A DNA stretch of 64,000 nucleotides from Paenibacillus_AR mesotrionivorans (GCF_046098205.1 NZ_JBJURJ010000002.1:425338-489337), one strand, 5' to 3'; counted from the first letter of the stretch, positions 8,945 through 17,173 are shown. Program-made: numbers and translations. Notes: generated by a model from the sequence alone, not told the origin.

Positions 8945-9277
8945 ATGGCATTTGACTACTCGGTAATCGGCAAAAGAATACGTCAGGCCCGGGAAGGCAA
9001 GGGGCTGACGCAGGAACAGCTGGCTGAAAAGCTGGATGTCTCCAATGCTTACATTAGCAAAATCGAACGTGGACGGACGCCCATTAACCTGGACCGTCTT
9101 TCGGAATTGTGCATTATGCTGGAGGAAACGCCGGAATATATTCTCAGCGGCGCCAACAACGGCACACGCGACTATATGCGCAATGAAATCATCGCCATGC
9201 TTGAAGGATGCTCCGCCGAAAAAATCCGGCTGATCTCCCAGATCATCAAACCGATTGTCGATTACAAGGAAAAATAA
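8945..9277 (+). CDS. XRE family transcriptional regulator
   Basis: A 110-residue protein. Residues 8-65 form a Cro/CI helix-turn-helix (IGKRIRQAREGKGLTQEQLAEKL, then VSNAYISKIERG). The C-terminal 45 residues have no obvious ligand domain (EIIAMLEGCSAEKIRLISQIIK) and resemble the dimerisation tail of short Firmicute XRE regulators. The ATG at 8945 follows AGGTGATC. A terminator follows directly, so it is monocistronic. Its target is unknown; the divergent 36-residue membrane protein is the obvious candidate. Confidence 0.85.
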   Translation: MAFDYSVIGKRIRQAREGKGLTQEQLAEKLDVSNAYISKIERGRTPINLDRLSELCIMLEETPEYILSGANNGTRDYMRNEIIAMLEGCSAEKIRLISQIIKPIVDYKEK

Positions 9278-9289
9278 GTGCGAAAAGCC

Positions 9290-9327
9290 TGACCCCCAAA
9301 CCATTCGGTGTGGGGGTCATTTTTTTG
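9290..9327 (+). terminator. Terminator of the XRE gene
   Basis: TGACCCCCA (9290-9298) pairs with TGGGGGTCA (9311-9319), followed by seven T. It lies just before the end of the convergent dioxygenase gene. Confidence 0.88.
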
Positions 9328-9332
9328 GGGGC

Positions 9333-10106
9333 TTATTGAAACTCCCAAGCACTCAAACTGAGGTTGCCATATTGGTAGCTCCGGTGCAGCAGCTCCGCCT
9401 TACGGGTGCCGTCGCCTGCACCCATCGCCAGCAGAAGCGGGATAAAATGCTCACTGGTGGGCACTGCGGCCCTGGCCTGGGGAGCCAGCTCCTGATAACG
9501 GAACAAAGCGGGCAGGTCCCAGCTCACCAGCTTTTCCTCCAGCCACTGATCAAAGTCCGCGGCCCAGCTGTCTACTCCTGCGGCTCCCCAATTCACCTGC
9601 CGCAGATTATGCACGGTGCCTCCGCTGCCCATGATGAGAATGTCATCCTTGCGCAGCTCCGCCAGGGCCCGCCCGATTTCATACTGCTGCTCATTGGACA
9701 GATGCCTGTTGACGGACAACGCCACAACCGGAATATCCGCATCCGGATACAGCAGCTTGAGAACCGCCCAAGCACCGTGATCCAGCCCCCGGGCTTCATC
9801 CTTTGCACTGACAATCCCCCGCTCCGCAAAGAGCGCAGACACCTTCCGGCTTAACGCCAGGTCTCCCGGCGCCGGATAGGTCATCTCGTACAGCTCCTTT
9901 TGAAAGCCGCCGAAATCATAAATCGTTTCATATTTTCCCTCTACCGCGCTGACCGTTTGCACAGGCTCCTCCCAGTGGGCGGAGAAAACCACAATCCCCT
10001 TGGGTTTGGGGTGGTTAGCGGCAAAGCTTTTCAGAAAATCATTATAAGCATGGTCCTCCAACACAATCGTAGGCGCCCCATGGGCGAAAAAATAAGATGG
10101 CATCAT
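9333..10106 (-). CDS. DODA-type extradiol ring-cleaving dioxygenase
   Basis: A 257-residue member of the class III (LigB/DODA, YgiD-like) extradiol dioxygenases, which open catechol-type rings using Fe(II) or Zn(II). Candidate metal or active-site histidines are in FFAHGAP (about residue 9), FSAHWE (about 44), LDHGAW and TSEHF. GSGGTVHNL is also typical. A ribosome binding site of GAGGAGTGAAGG type precedes ATGATG. Directly upstream, in the same direction, are the remains of an alpha/beta hydrolase gene. Dioxygenase plus hydrolase is the pairing seen in quinone/catechol detoxification loci such as Bacillus mhq. Confidence 0.85.
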   Translation of the reverse strand: MMPSYFFAHGAPTIVLEDHAYNDFLKSFAANHPKPKGIVVFSAHWEEPVQTVSAVEGKYETIYDFGGFQKELYEMTYPAPGDLALSRKVSALFAERGIVSAKDEARGLDHGAWAVLKLLYPDADIPVVALSVNRHLSNEQQYEIGRALAELRKDDILIMGSGGTVHNLRQVNWGAAGVDSWAADFDQWLEEKLVSWDLPALFRYQELAPQARAAVPTSEHFIPLLLAMGAGDGTRKAELLHRSYQYGNLSLSAWEFQ

Positions 10107-10126
10107 GATCCTTCACTCCTCTTCAT

Positions 10127-10259
10127 TTATTTGGATAGCTCCTGTTCAAGCCAATTGGTAATATCCTGTATGATCTCCCCGGTCATTCCATGGCCCGCCT
10201 GGTAGATCCTGAAGGTCAATTCCGGGGCAAGAGGCCGGAATAAAAGCCGGTTGCTTCAT
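10127..10259 (-). pseudogene. Remnant of an alpha/beta hydrolase (carboxylesterase/phospholipase type)
   Basis: The last 37 or so codons read RPLAPELTFRIYQAGHGMT, then an EIIQDITNWLEQELSK-type end. This is the typical C-terminus of small esterases, with the catalytic His in AGHGMT. The stop is at 10127. A start with a GGGGAG ribosome binding site is kept at 10259 (MKQPAFIP), but it is out of frame with the C-terminal part and the middle of the gene is missing. The reading fits an internal deletion that left both ends. It lies 20 bp upstream of the dioxygenase gene, so its promoter may still drive that gene. Confidence 0.65.
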
Positions 10260-10287
10260 GCTGAATCTCCCCTTCCCGACCGGTATC

Positions 10288-10400
10288 AAAAATATTAGTA
10301 ATACGAATTGTTTATTTGTATTTATTTTAACTCCGAGGCAGCTGGCATGTCAAATGAAAATTTGCTAATATAAATATAACATTTGTTTTACTAATATTTT
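10288..10400. promoter_or_regulatory. Inverted AT-rich operator pair between dioxygenase and XRE-cupin genes
   Basis: AAAATATTAGTAA ends at 10301 and its reverse complement TTACTAATATTTT lies at 10388-10400. They flank the AT-rich divergent promoter region about 100 bp apart. They are candidate sites for the adjacent XRE-cupin regulator acting on both sides; this is inferred from position and symmetry only. Confidence 0.5.
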
Positions 10401-10418
10401 GATAAAGGAGAATGGGTT

Positions 10419-10970
10419 ATGGATATCGGTGCCTCCATACGGGCCATCCGCAAGAAAAAGAGCATTACCATTGCCCGGATTTGCGAGGATACGGGATTAT
10501 CCCAAGGCTTCCTGAGCCAGGTGGAAACAGGCCGGACCTCCCCCTCGATTGCCACATTGGAGAGTATTGCTCGGGCGTTGGGTGTACCGCTGCCTTATCT
10601 TCTTCTGCAAAAGGAAGAGCATATGACGATTATCCGCAAAAATGAGAGGAAGATTACGGCCAGCGGCTCTGAACATCTGCGGGTGGAGCATCTGGCGAAG
10701 ACCCGCCACATGCGGATGATGATGGTGGAGGTTCCGTCCGGAGGTTCAACCGGTCCGGAGGTGCATGCCCATGACGGGGAAGAAATCCATCTGGTGGTGA
10801 AAGGGACCATTTGGGCCCGGCAGGGTGAGGATGAAGGGGTGTTTCAAGAGGGAGATTCTTTTTCCTGGAATGCTTGTGTTCCACATACGGTGAAGAATAT
10901 CGGAGAGGAAACGGCCTTGGTGCTCATCGCCGTCCAGAGGGAATCGGAAGAAGGGGAAGAGTATATATAA
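10419..10970 (+). CDS. XRE-cupin transcriptional regulator
   Basis: A 183-residue protein. Residues 5-60 form a helix-turn-helix (IRAIRKKKSITIARICEDTGL, then SQGFLSQVETGRTSPSIATLESIARALGV). Residues about 110-180 form a small cupin (HAHDGEEIHLVVKG, FQEGDSFSWNACVPHTVKN). Relatives regulate adjacent catabolic or detoxification genes in response to a small molecule bound in the cupin. It is divergent from the dioxygenase gene across an AT-rich spacer with a symmetric site pair. AAAGGAG precedes the ATG at good distance. Confidence 0.88.
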   Translation: MDIGASIRAIRKKKSITIARICEDTGLSQGFLSQVETGRTSPSIATLESIARALGVPLPYLLLQKEEHMTIIRKNERKITASGSEHLRVEHLAKTRHMRMMMVEVPSGGSTGPEVHAHDGEEIHLVVKGTIWARQGEDEGVFQEGDSFSWNACVPHTVKNIGEETALVLIAVQRESEEGEEYI

Positions 10971-11012
10971 CTGCCGCGGCAGTTTCCCCTTCCCTCCCGT
11001 CTTAATATAAGT

Positions 11013-11570
11013 CTAACGGACAGCCCCATGGCGAAAGTTATCGAGCCACTGTGCCATCTCTTCGTCGCTGTCTACCTGTAACAGCTTGAAAATTTCATAA
11101 GCAAATTCAACAGCGGCTGTTTCATTGGCAGTAATAAACCCACCGTCAACAACAACCTGCGCGGACATATAATTCAACTGGCCGTTATAGCCCGTTTGAT
11201 TTTGGAAAAGCTCCAGGCTGTCTCCCGTATGCTTTACATGGTCCAGTAAACCGTGTTTACACAAAAAGGTGGTTGCCCCGCATATCGCTGCAACAGGAAT
11301 ATCGGTGTTCTGGACTTTTCTAATGAAATCAGCAATCTCACCGTACTCATGTTCTTCCCAGGAAAGCCCGCCCGGAAGAATAACCATTGCCAGCGCATCA
11401 AAATTCTGATACTCACCTATGGAAACATCCACATATGCTTTAACGCCGCCCATGGACTGCTTGGGAGCGTGATCCAGAGCAATAGTCTTGACGGTGTAAT
11501 CCGTAAAGGAATTCGCAACTGCAATAGCATAGCTTGCTTCCCAATCGCACCAGCGGTCAGTTAAAAGCAA
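11013..11570 (-). CDS. DJ-1/PfpI family protein (glutamine amidotransferase-like)
   Basis: 185 residues as drawn. It has the DJ-1/PfpI flavodoxin-like fold, with LTDRWCDWEASYA at the N-terminus and the nucleophile-elbow cysteine in AAICGATTFL (about residue 95). Relatives act in glyoxalase or chaperone-like stress roles. The start is unclear: the codon for the usual N-terminus has no ATG. The drawn start is TTG (11568-11570), with no good ribosome binding site. GGGGGAG lies at 11604-11610, spaced for an ATA at 11595-11597. Either a rare start codon is used or the start has been lost by mutation. Confidence 0.75.
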   Translation of the reverse strand: MLLTDRWCDWEASYAIAVANSFTDYTVKTIALDHAPKQSMGGVKAYVDVSIGEYQNFDALAMVILPGGLSWEEHEYGEIADFIRKVQNTDIPVAAICGATTFLCKHGLLDHVKHTGDSLELFQNQTGYNGQLNYMSAQVVVDGGFITANETAAVEFAYEIFKLLQVDSDEEMAQWLDNFRHGAVR

Positions 11571-11678
11571 CAGAATTTCGTTCTTTATCCTTGTTATAAG
11601 CTACTCCCCCATACATGTTTATTCGACCAATCCATTATAGCCTGCCAATAGGCCCGATGGAACGGGAAGAACAGGTAC

Positions 11679-11712
11679 AAAAAAGCTTCCCCCACCATGG
11701 GAGAAGCTTCTT
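11679..11712 (-). terminator. Terminator of htpG
   Basis: On the minus strand AAGCTTCTCCCA pairs with TGGGGGAAGCTT over a short loop, and six T follow. Confidence 0.88.
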
Positions 11713-11720
11713 TGTTCTAT

Positions 11721-13595
11721 TTAAACCATAACCTTGCACAGATCGTTGGCGAAATCCACCGGATCGGCGACAGGCAGCCCTTCAATAAGAAGCGCCTGAT
11801 TATACAGCAGCTTGGTGTAAAGCTCGAGCTTTTCCTTGTCCTGGGCCAAAGCACCGTTTAAGGACTTGAAGATATCATGGTTGACGTTGATCTCCAGCAC
11901 CTTGTCCGCTTTCACGTCCTGGCCGCCGGGCATCGCCTTCAGGGTTTTCTCCATCTCGATGGTAACCTCCCCCTCGGAGGACAAGCATACGGGATGGCTC
12001 TTCAACCGTTTGGAGGCACGAACCAGCTTCACCTTGTCGCCAAGAACGTCCTTCATGGCGTCGAACAGATCCTTGTGGCTGCTTTCCTCGGCTTCGTCCT
12101 TGGTTTCCGTCTCCTCAATGCCCAGGTCTCCGCCGGACACATTGCGGAATTCCTTTTCCTTATAATTCATTAGCATCTTCACGGCGAATTCGTCGATATC
12201 ATCGGTGAAGTAGAGGATTTCGTAGCCCTTATCGGCAACCAGCTCGGTTTGCGGCAGCTTCTCGAGACGCTCAACAGACTCGCCGGCAGCGTAGTAGATA
12301 TACTTTTGCTCCTCCGGCATACGGGACACGTATTCGTCCAGGGTAACCGACTTTTTCTCCTTGGAGGAGTAGAACATCAGGAGATCCTGCAGATCCTCCT
12401 TGTTCATGCCGTAGTCGCTGTACACGCCGAACTTCAATTGACGGCCAAAGGCCTTGTAGAAGGTATCGTATTTCTCCCGCTCATCCTTCAGCAGCTTCTG
12501 CAGCTGGCTCTTGATGCGGTTTTTGATGTTCTTGGCAATCAGCTTCAGCTGGCGGTCATGCTGCAGCAGCTCACGGGAGATGTTCAGCGACAGATCCGCG
12601 GAATCCACCATCCCCTTGACGAAGCCGAAATAATCGGGCAGCAGGTCGCCGCATTTTTCCATAATCAGCACGCCGTTGGAGTACAGCTCCAGCCCCTTCT
12701 CATACTCCTTGGTGTAATAATCAAAGGGAGTGCTGCTGGGGATGAACAGGATGGAGTTGTAGTTTACCGCGCCGTCCACACTCAGATGGATATGCTTCAA
12801 GGGTGTGTCGAAGCCATAGCGTTTGTCACGGTAGAAACTCTCGTAGTCCTCATCCTTCAGCTCGCTCCGGTTTTTGCGCCAGATGGGAACCATGCTGTTC
12901 ACCGTCTGCTCCTCGCGGACCTCCTCGAACTCCCCTTCTTCCCCATCCTTGGGCTTGTGGGTGGTAACCTCCATCTTAATGGGGTAACGGATGAAGTCGG
13001 AGTATTTCTTAACGATGGCCTTCAGACGGTATTCCTCGAGGAATTCATCGTACTTTTCCTCTTCGGTGTTTTCCTTGATCTTGAGCACGATTTCAGTGCC
13101 AGGTGCAGCCTTTTCGGCAGGTTCGATGGTATATCCTTCGGCCCCGGTAGACTGCCAGCGGTGAGCCTCGTCGCTGCCGAAGGCGCGGCTGGTGACGGTA
13201 ACCACATCCGCTACCATGAAGGCGGAGTAGAAGCCTACGCCGAACTGCCCGATAATGTCGTGACCGTCCTTGGATTCATTTTCGGTTTTGAAGGACAGAG
13301 AGCCGCTCTTCGCGATTACACCCAGGTTATTGTCCAGCTCTTCCTTGGTCATGCCGATCCCGGTATCGGTGATGGTCAGCGTGCGGGCAGCCTTGTCCGC
13401 TGTAATCTTGATATAGTAATCTTCCCGGTTGAACTCCAGCTTGTCGTCACTAAGCGCCTTGTAATACATTTTGTCAATGGCGTCGCTGGCGTTGGAAATA
13501 AGCTCCCGCAGGAAAATTTCCTTTTGTGTGTAAATGGAGTTGATCATCATTTCCAGCAAACGCTTGGACTCAGCCTTAAATTGCTTCTTGGCCAT
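11721..13595 (-). CDS. htpG: Chaperone HtpG (Hsp90)
   Basis: A 624-residue protein, full length for bacterial Hsp90. The N-terminal GHKL ATPase holds ELISNASDAIDKM, the DTGIGMT ATP-lid motif and GQFGVGFYSAFMV. The middle domain includes NISRELLQ, and the C-terminal dimerisation domain is complete. It is an ATP-driven cytosolic chaperone that folds client proteins under stress. The ATG at 13595 has a GGGAG ribosome binding site. The gene is monocistronic. A perfect CIRCE operator sits at its promoter, which points to HrcA control. This differs from Bacillus subtilis, where htpG is not CIRCE-controlled. Confidence 0.97.
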   Translation of the reverse strand: MAKKQFKAESKRLLEMMINSIYTQKEIFLRELISNASDAIDKMYYKALSDDKLEFNREDYYIKITADKAARTLTITDTGIGMTKEELDNNLGVIAKSGSLSFKTENESKDGHDIIGQFGVGFYSAFMVADVVTVTSRAFGSDEAHRWQSTGAEGYTIEPAEKAAPGTEIVLKIKENTEEEKYDEFLEEYRLKAIVKKYSDFIRYPIKMEVTTHKPKDGEEGEFEEVREEQTVNSMVPIWRKNRSELKDEDYESFYRDKRYGFDTPLKHIHLSVDGAVNYNSILFIPSSTPFDYYTKEYEKGLELYSNGVLIMEKCGDLLPDYFGFVKGMVDSADLSLNISRELLQHDRQLKLIAKNIKNRIKSQLQKLLKDEREKYDTFYKAFGRQLKFGVYSDYGMNKEDLQDLLMFYSSKEKKSVTLDEYVSRMPEEQKYIYYAAGESVERLEKLPQTELVADKGYEILYFTDDIDEFAVKMLMNYKEKEFRNVSGGDLGIEETETKDEAEESSHKDLFDAMKDVLGDKVKLVRASKRLKSHPVCLSSEGEVTIEMEKTLKAMPGGQDVKADKVLEINVNHDIFKSLNGALAQDKEKLELYTKLLYNQALLIEGLPVADPVDFANDLCKVMV

Positions 13596-13635
13596 GAATA
13601 AATCTCCCTTCCATGCCGGTCATTTGTTCGAAATG

Positions 13636-13662
13636 TTAGCACTCAGCAATAACGAGTGCTAA
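13636..13662 (-). promoter_or_regulatory. CIRCE operator (HrcA binding site) of htpG
   Basis: TTAGCACTC (13636-13644), a 9-nt spacer and GAGTGCTAA (13654-13662) match the CIRCE consensus perfectly. It lies at the expected transcription start and between promoter and ribosome binding site, the standard place for HrcA repression. Confidence 0.95.
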
Positions 13663-13672
13663 TCCTTTATTT

Positions 13673-13702
13673 TTTATACCATAAAGTGGGGTTTCCAGTC
13701 AA
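13673..13702 (-). promoter_or_regulatory. Promoter of htpG
   Basis: On the minus strand TTGACT (13697-13702), an 18-bp spacer and TATAAA (13673-13678). The predicted start falls at the edge of the CIRCE dyad. Confidence 0.75.
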
Positions 13703-13838
13703 TAAGGAGCCTGCTCGCCTTGTCGTCCATTATCCCCTTTAGTCAGGATGGGCGTGTGAAGGCGGGACGGGGCGACTGCGGAATCCTGCCTGAGGGGAGA
13801 GTAGACGACAAAGATGGTGCAGGCACACCGGCAGCCGG

Positions 13839-14030
13839 AACAGCGGAAGTCCGCTTCCGTTATTCCGACAGAGGCTGCCTTTCACCTCTCAATAGCGGAA
13901 GGCAATTTCCGCTATTGCTCGAAACTGAGCGCTGAAGCAGCTACTTTAGAGGAAATAGCGGAATTGTACTTCCGCTAAACGCAACGAACACCCAACTGCT
14001 TAGAGAATAGCGGAAATTTGCTTCCGCTAT
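13839..14030 (+). repeat. FFRR intergenic element B
   Basis: Four units of the form AGCGGAA-N7/9-TTCCGCTAT start near 13839, 13891, 13953 and 14006. Spacing is 52, 63 and 52 bp. Each unit is itself nearly palindromic, so orientation is less clear than in the other elements, but the flanks of the first two are mirrored in the last two. The element lies between the htpG promoter and the terminator of the nitroreductase gene. No gene is seen in this 600-bp gap. Confidence 0.7.
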
Positions 14031-14137
14031 CTGCGGCCCAAGCCGCTATCCGTAGCGCCCCCTGCCACCTGGTCCGCTATCCGTTGCGACAATTCAAACC
14101 TCTGCCGCCCTGGCCGCTTACCTGCGCCACAAAACAG

Positions 14138-14168
14138 CAAAAACCCCCGGTTTCCGGAACCGGGGGTT
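14138..14168 (-). terminator. Terminator of the nitroreductase gene
   Basis: The minus strand has CCCCCGGTTCC / GGAAACCGGGGG followed by TTTTTGC. Confidence 0.85.
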
Positions 14169-14203
14169 GGGAATGGAGGCGCGTCTGCGAAGAAGAGGCG
14201 CGT

Positions 14204-14821
14204 TTAGCGGAAGGTCACAAACTCACCTACCGGCTTGCGGTAGCCGCGGGGACGGATATTGTCCTTCACGGACTTGCCGATGGTGATCAGCAGCACCGGC
14301 ACGTACCGGTCCGGGATATCCAGCACCCGCATCATCTCCTCCTGATTGAAGCCGATCATGGGGCAGGTATCCCAGCCCTTCTCCTTGGCGATGAGCATAA
14401 ATTGCATGGCGGACAAGGAAGCGTTGCGGATGGCCTCATCCCGCTGGTAGGCGTCATTGTTCTCGTAAGCTCCGGTAATGGTGCCGATCAGCCCGTCATA
14501 ATCCTGCTGGGACATCACGCCCAGGGTACGCAGGCCGCCATAAATCTCCGGCGCCTTCTCATAGGCCAGCTTATCCCCCAGCACTATAATGGCCGCCGAG
14601 GCAGTATGGACTTTATATTGGTTATAAGCCGCCGCACGCACCTTCTCCTTCAGCTCCGGCTCGCTGACCACCACATAATGGGCATGCTGCAGATTATACG
14701 CAGAGGGGGCAAGGCGGGTTTGGGCGAAGATTTCCTCCAGCTCGGCAGGGGAGATTTCCACGCCCTCTTCAAAATTCATCGCCGACCGGCGGGCCTGCAC
14801 AACATCCAGCAGTTCACTCAT
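14204..14821 (-). CDS. Nitroreductase family protein
   Basis: A 205-residue FMN-dependent NAD(P)H oxidoreductase. Visible motifs are the FMN-phosphate binding RRSAMNFEEG at the N-terminus, LAPSAYNLQHAHYVVV and GWDTCPMIGFNQEEM. It is close in type to Bacillus YodC/YdgI, which reduce nitro compounds and quinones. ATG codons at 14827 and 14821 are both possible; 14821 is chosen for distance to AAAGG. Its promoter region carries an ACTT-type dyad resembling the sites of quinone-sensing YodB/CatR-type regulators. No regulator gene is adjacent. Confidence 0.9.
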   Translation of the reverse strand: MSELLDVVQARRSAMNFEEGVEISPAELEEIFAQTRLAPSAYNLQHAHYVVVSEPELKEKVRAAAYNQYKVHTASAAIIVLGDKLAYEKAPEIYGGLRTLGVMSQQDYDGLIGTITGAYENNDAYQRDEAIRNASLSAMQFMLIAKEKGWDTCPMIGFNQEEMMRVLDIPDRYVPVLLITIGKSVKDNIRPRGYRKPVGEFVTFR

Positions 14822-14853
14822 GTTCATCCAACCTTTCTTTATAGTTATTATCA

Positions 14854-14914
14854 ACTTACATTTTACAAGTAATTTCCGTAAAGTAAGAATACTGCTGTCC
14901 CGGGAGATTGTCAA
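14854..14914 (-). promoter_or_regulatory. Promoter and candidate operator of the nitroreductase gene
   Basis: On the minus strand TTGACA (14909-14914), a 17-bp spacer and TATTCT (14886-14891). Downstream, at 14854-14870, ACTTGTA and TGTAAGT form a dyad with one mismatch. Its position suits a repressor site; a YodB-like regulator is an inference. Confidence 0.6.
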
Positions 14915-14944
14915 CAAGAAAATTCCAGGGTTTTCCGCATGCCC

Positions 14945-14971
14945 AAAAACCCCTTCCGTCACCGGAAGGGG
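14945..14971 (-). terminator. Terminator of the epimerase gene
   Basis: On the minus strand CCCCTTCCG pairs with CGGAAGGGG across a 4-nt loop and is followed by five T. Confidence 0.88.
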
Positions 14972-14985
14972 CTCCTGATCATCAC

Positions 14986-16008
14986 CTATTGCGCCGATTG
15001 TTTAAAATGGGCCAAACCTGCTTCATGGGCGGCGACCAGCCGGTCGCACAACGCATCCCATTCCTCATCCAGCTTGAGCAGCTCCGGTTGGCTGCGGTAC
15101 CAGTCCACTGACTCTTGGATACCGTCCTTAAACCGCTTCACAGCCTTGTACTCAGGTACCAGCGCTTTGATCTTGGCATTGTCGAAGCACACGCTGTTCA
15201 GCTTGTCCCCCACCAGTTCACTGTGCAGCTCAGGCAGACAGCCGGTAATAAAATCCGCCGACAGATGCAGCAGATCCGGCTCATACCCCGCCGCTGCGCC
15301 CAGATAACGGGTAATTTGGTCCCAGGTCAGCACCTCATCGGAGGTGATCTGATAGGCTTCGCCGATGGCTTCCTTGCGTCCCAAGAGCCCCGCAAAAGCC
15401 ACGGCAAAATCCGTGTTATGGGTCAGCACCCACAAGGAGGTGCCGTCACCCGGGACAATGATCTTCTTGCCCTGGCGCATCCGTTCCAGAATGCTCCATT
15501 GATGCTTCCGGCTGTTGAAGGCCGTAGGAAGCTTATCAATCCCGTAGGTATGAGAGGGACGCACGATGGTCACCGGAAAGCCGTTCTCCGCATGCGCCCG
15601 CAGCAAAATGTCCTCGCAGGCAATCTTATTCCGGGAGTAGTCCCAGAACGGGTTGGCCAGGGGCGTTTCCTCCGTGATGAACGGGCTTGCCGGGGGCTTC
15701 TCATAAGCCGAGGCGGAGCTGATGAATACATACTGGCCCGTTATACCCGAGAACAGCCGGATATCCGCCTCCACATGCTCCGGCACATAGCTGATCCAGT
15801 TGACCACCGCGTCGAAGGTCCGGCCGGACAGCAGCTCCCGGATAGAGGCTTCATCCCGGATATCCCCCTGCAGCAGCTTGGCCCCTTCCGGGACGAATGC
15901 CGTGCGGTTGCCGCGGTTCAACAAGTATAACGTATGCCCCTGGGCGATTACACGCTCCGAAACGGCCGAGCTGATCACACCCGTTCCGCCGATAAATAAA
16001 ATATCCAT
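14986..16008 (-). CDS. NAD-dependent epimerase/dehydratase family protein
   Basis: A 340-residue extended short-chain dehydrogenase/reductase. The nucleotide-binding motif is ILFIGGTGVISS at the N-terminus. The catalytic region reads FISSASAYEKP, then WDYSRNKIACE (Tyr-x3-Lys variant, about residue 145). This subtype (GGTGxIS, YSRNK) is common in Paenibacillus and distantly like chloroplast CSP41 proteins. The substrate, probably a nucleotide sugar or similar, is unknown. It is followed by its own terminator and lies 72 bp downstream of the aldo/keto reductase start on the same strand. Confidence 0.82.
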   Translation of the reverse strand: MDILFIGGTGVISSAVSERVIAQGHTLYLLNRGNRTAFVPEGAKLLQGDIRDEASIRELLSGRTFDAVVNWISYVPEHVEADIRLFSGITGQYVFISSASAYEKPPASPFITEETPLANPFWDYSRNKIACEDILLRAHAENGFPVTIVRPSHTYGIDKLPTAFNSRKHQWSILERMRQGKKIIVPGDGTSLWVLTHNTDFAVAFAGLLGRKEAIGEAYQITSDEVLTWDQITRYLGAAAGYEPDLLHLSADFITGCLPELHSELVGDKLNSVCFDNAKIKALVPEYKAVKRFKDGIQESVDWYRSQPELLKLDEEWDALCDRLVAAHEAGLAHFKQSAQ

Positions 16009-16080
16009 TGGAGGTTCCTTCCTGTCCCTTTATATTTATCACCAAATGCAGCAAATGCGCGGACAGATATGACTACGGCG

Positions 16081-17004
16081 CTACTCCCGCCAAGCGGCGG
16101 GATGATCCGCAGAGACCATATCCAATTCGGCGGCCTTCAGAGCCGACTCCAGCTGGGCAACGCTTTTGAAGCCGGGGATGCAGGTGCTAACCGCTTCATG
16201 CTGCAGGCACCAGGCAATGGCCCATTGGGCCATATCCACACCCTCGGGAACCTCCCGCTCCCGGATGTCCGCTACCTCCTGCAGCCGCTTGTCCGTCGCT
16301 TCCCGATCCCGGCTGGAGCGGACGTCATCCTGCCCGAATACGGCACCCGGCTTGTAGTTGCCGCTCAAGAAGCCGCTGGCCAACGGAACCCGGGCCAGAA
16401 CACCCAGATCATGGCGGAGACAGCTGGCGAAAACCTCTTTTTCCGGAGCGCGGTCAAGACGGTTATATACAACCTGGATGGCTTCCGCCTTCAGACGCGG
16501 AGATGCCTCCACCTGCCTTACATTCTCGTTGCTGCCGATGGATATGCCCAAGTGCCGGATTTTGCCCGCCTCCTGCTGCCGGTGGAGCACGTCCCACAGC
16601 TCGTCGTTCAGAAGCGCATCATCGCTGCCGGAGTGGAATTGGTATAGATCCACATAATCCGTGCGAAGCGCCTTAAGCGAAGCCTCCAGCTGTTTCACAA
16701 CACCAGCCGGGCTCCAATCATCCTGCCTTTTGAGATGCCCGTGGAAATGATGCCCGAATTTGGTGGCAATCACCCACTCCGAACGGTTGCCTTGGATGGC
16801 TTCCCCGATCAGCGATTCGGAAAGATGGTCACCGTAGCATTCTGCTGTATCAATGAGATTACAGCCCAGCTCCAGCCCTCTTCCGAGAATCTCCTGCACC
16901 TCCTTCACTGTAAACTCCTTGCCCCATTCCCCGCCGTACTGCCAGGTGCCGATTCCGATTACGGGCACCTTCAGCCCGGTTTTGCCCAGCCTGCGGTATT
17001 TCAT
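16081..17004 (-). CDS. Aldo/keto reductase
   Basis: A 307-residue NADPH-dependent oxidoreductase with a TIM-barrel. The start MKYRRLGKTGLKVPVIGIGTW is typical. The catalytic Tyr is in DTAECYGD (about residue 57), with the Lys in VIATKFGHH, then DYVDLYQFH. ASGFLSG and the C-terminal coenzyme-binding segment (CIPGFKSVAQLESAL) are present. It resembles YqkF/GSP69-like general stress reductases. The ATG has a GGAGGG ribosome binding site. The substrate is not predictable. Confidence 0.92.
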   Translation of the reverse strand: MKYRRLGKTGLKVPVIGIGTWQYGGEWGKEFTVKEVQEILGRGLELGCNLIDTAECYGDHLSESLIGEAIQGNRSEWVIATKFGHHFHGHLKRQDDWSPAGVVKQLEASLKALRTDYVDLYQFHSGSDDALLNDELWDVLHRQQEAGKIRHLGISIGSNENVRQVEASPRLKAEAIQVVYNRLDRAPEKEVFASCLRHDLGVLARVPLASGFLSGNYKPGAVFGQDDVRSSRDREATDKRLQEVADIREREVPEGVDMAQWAIAWCLQHEAVSTCIPGFKSVAQLESALKAAELDMVSADHPAAWRE

Positions 17005-17132
17005 CGGTTATCCCTCCTGCCTCATGGGCTCGAATTTGATTCTACAGGCATCATATCATTATCCATTTCGGCTGTTCAACTTAGAGCGGGCGTAGTTCGG
17101 AGCCTTGGGTCTGTTTGCAAACACGCCCGCAC

Positions 17133-17167
17133 GAAAAGCAGGAGCATATCCATAACGGACATGCTCC
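17133..17167 (-). terminator. Terminator of the TetR gene at 17174
   Basis: On the minus strand GGAGCATGTCC pairs with GGATATGCTCC (one mismatch) and is followed by TGCTTTTC. Just beyond, at 17107-17128, is a near-palindrome around GTTTGCAAAC that recurs at 34935-34956. Confidence 0.7.
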
Positions 17168-17173
17168 AGCTTC

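Noticed and set aside
12249..13601. 450-residue open frame on the plus strand
   Set aside because: It lies opposite htpG, which is certain. It has no ribosome binding site and no domain. It is a shadow of the high-GC codon pattern.
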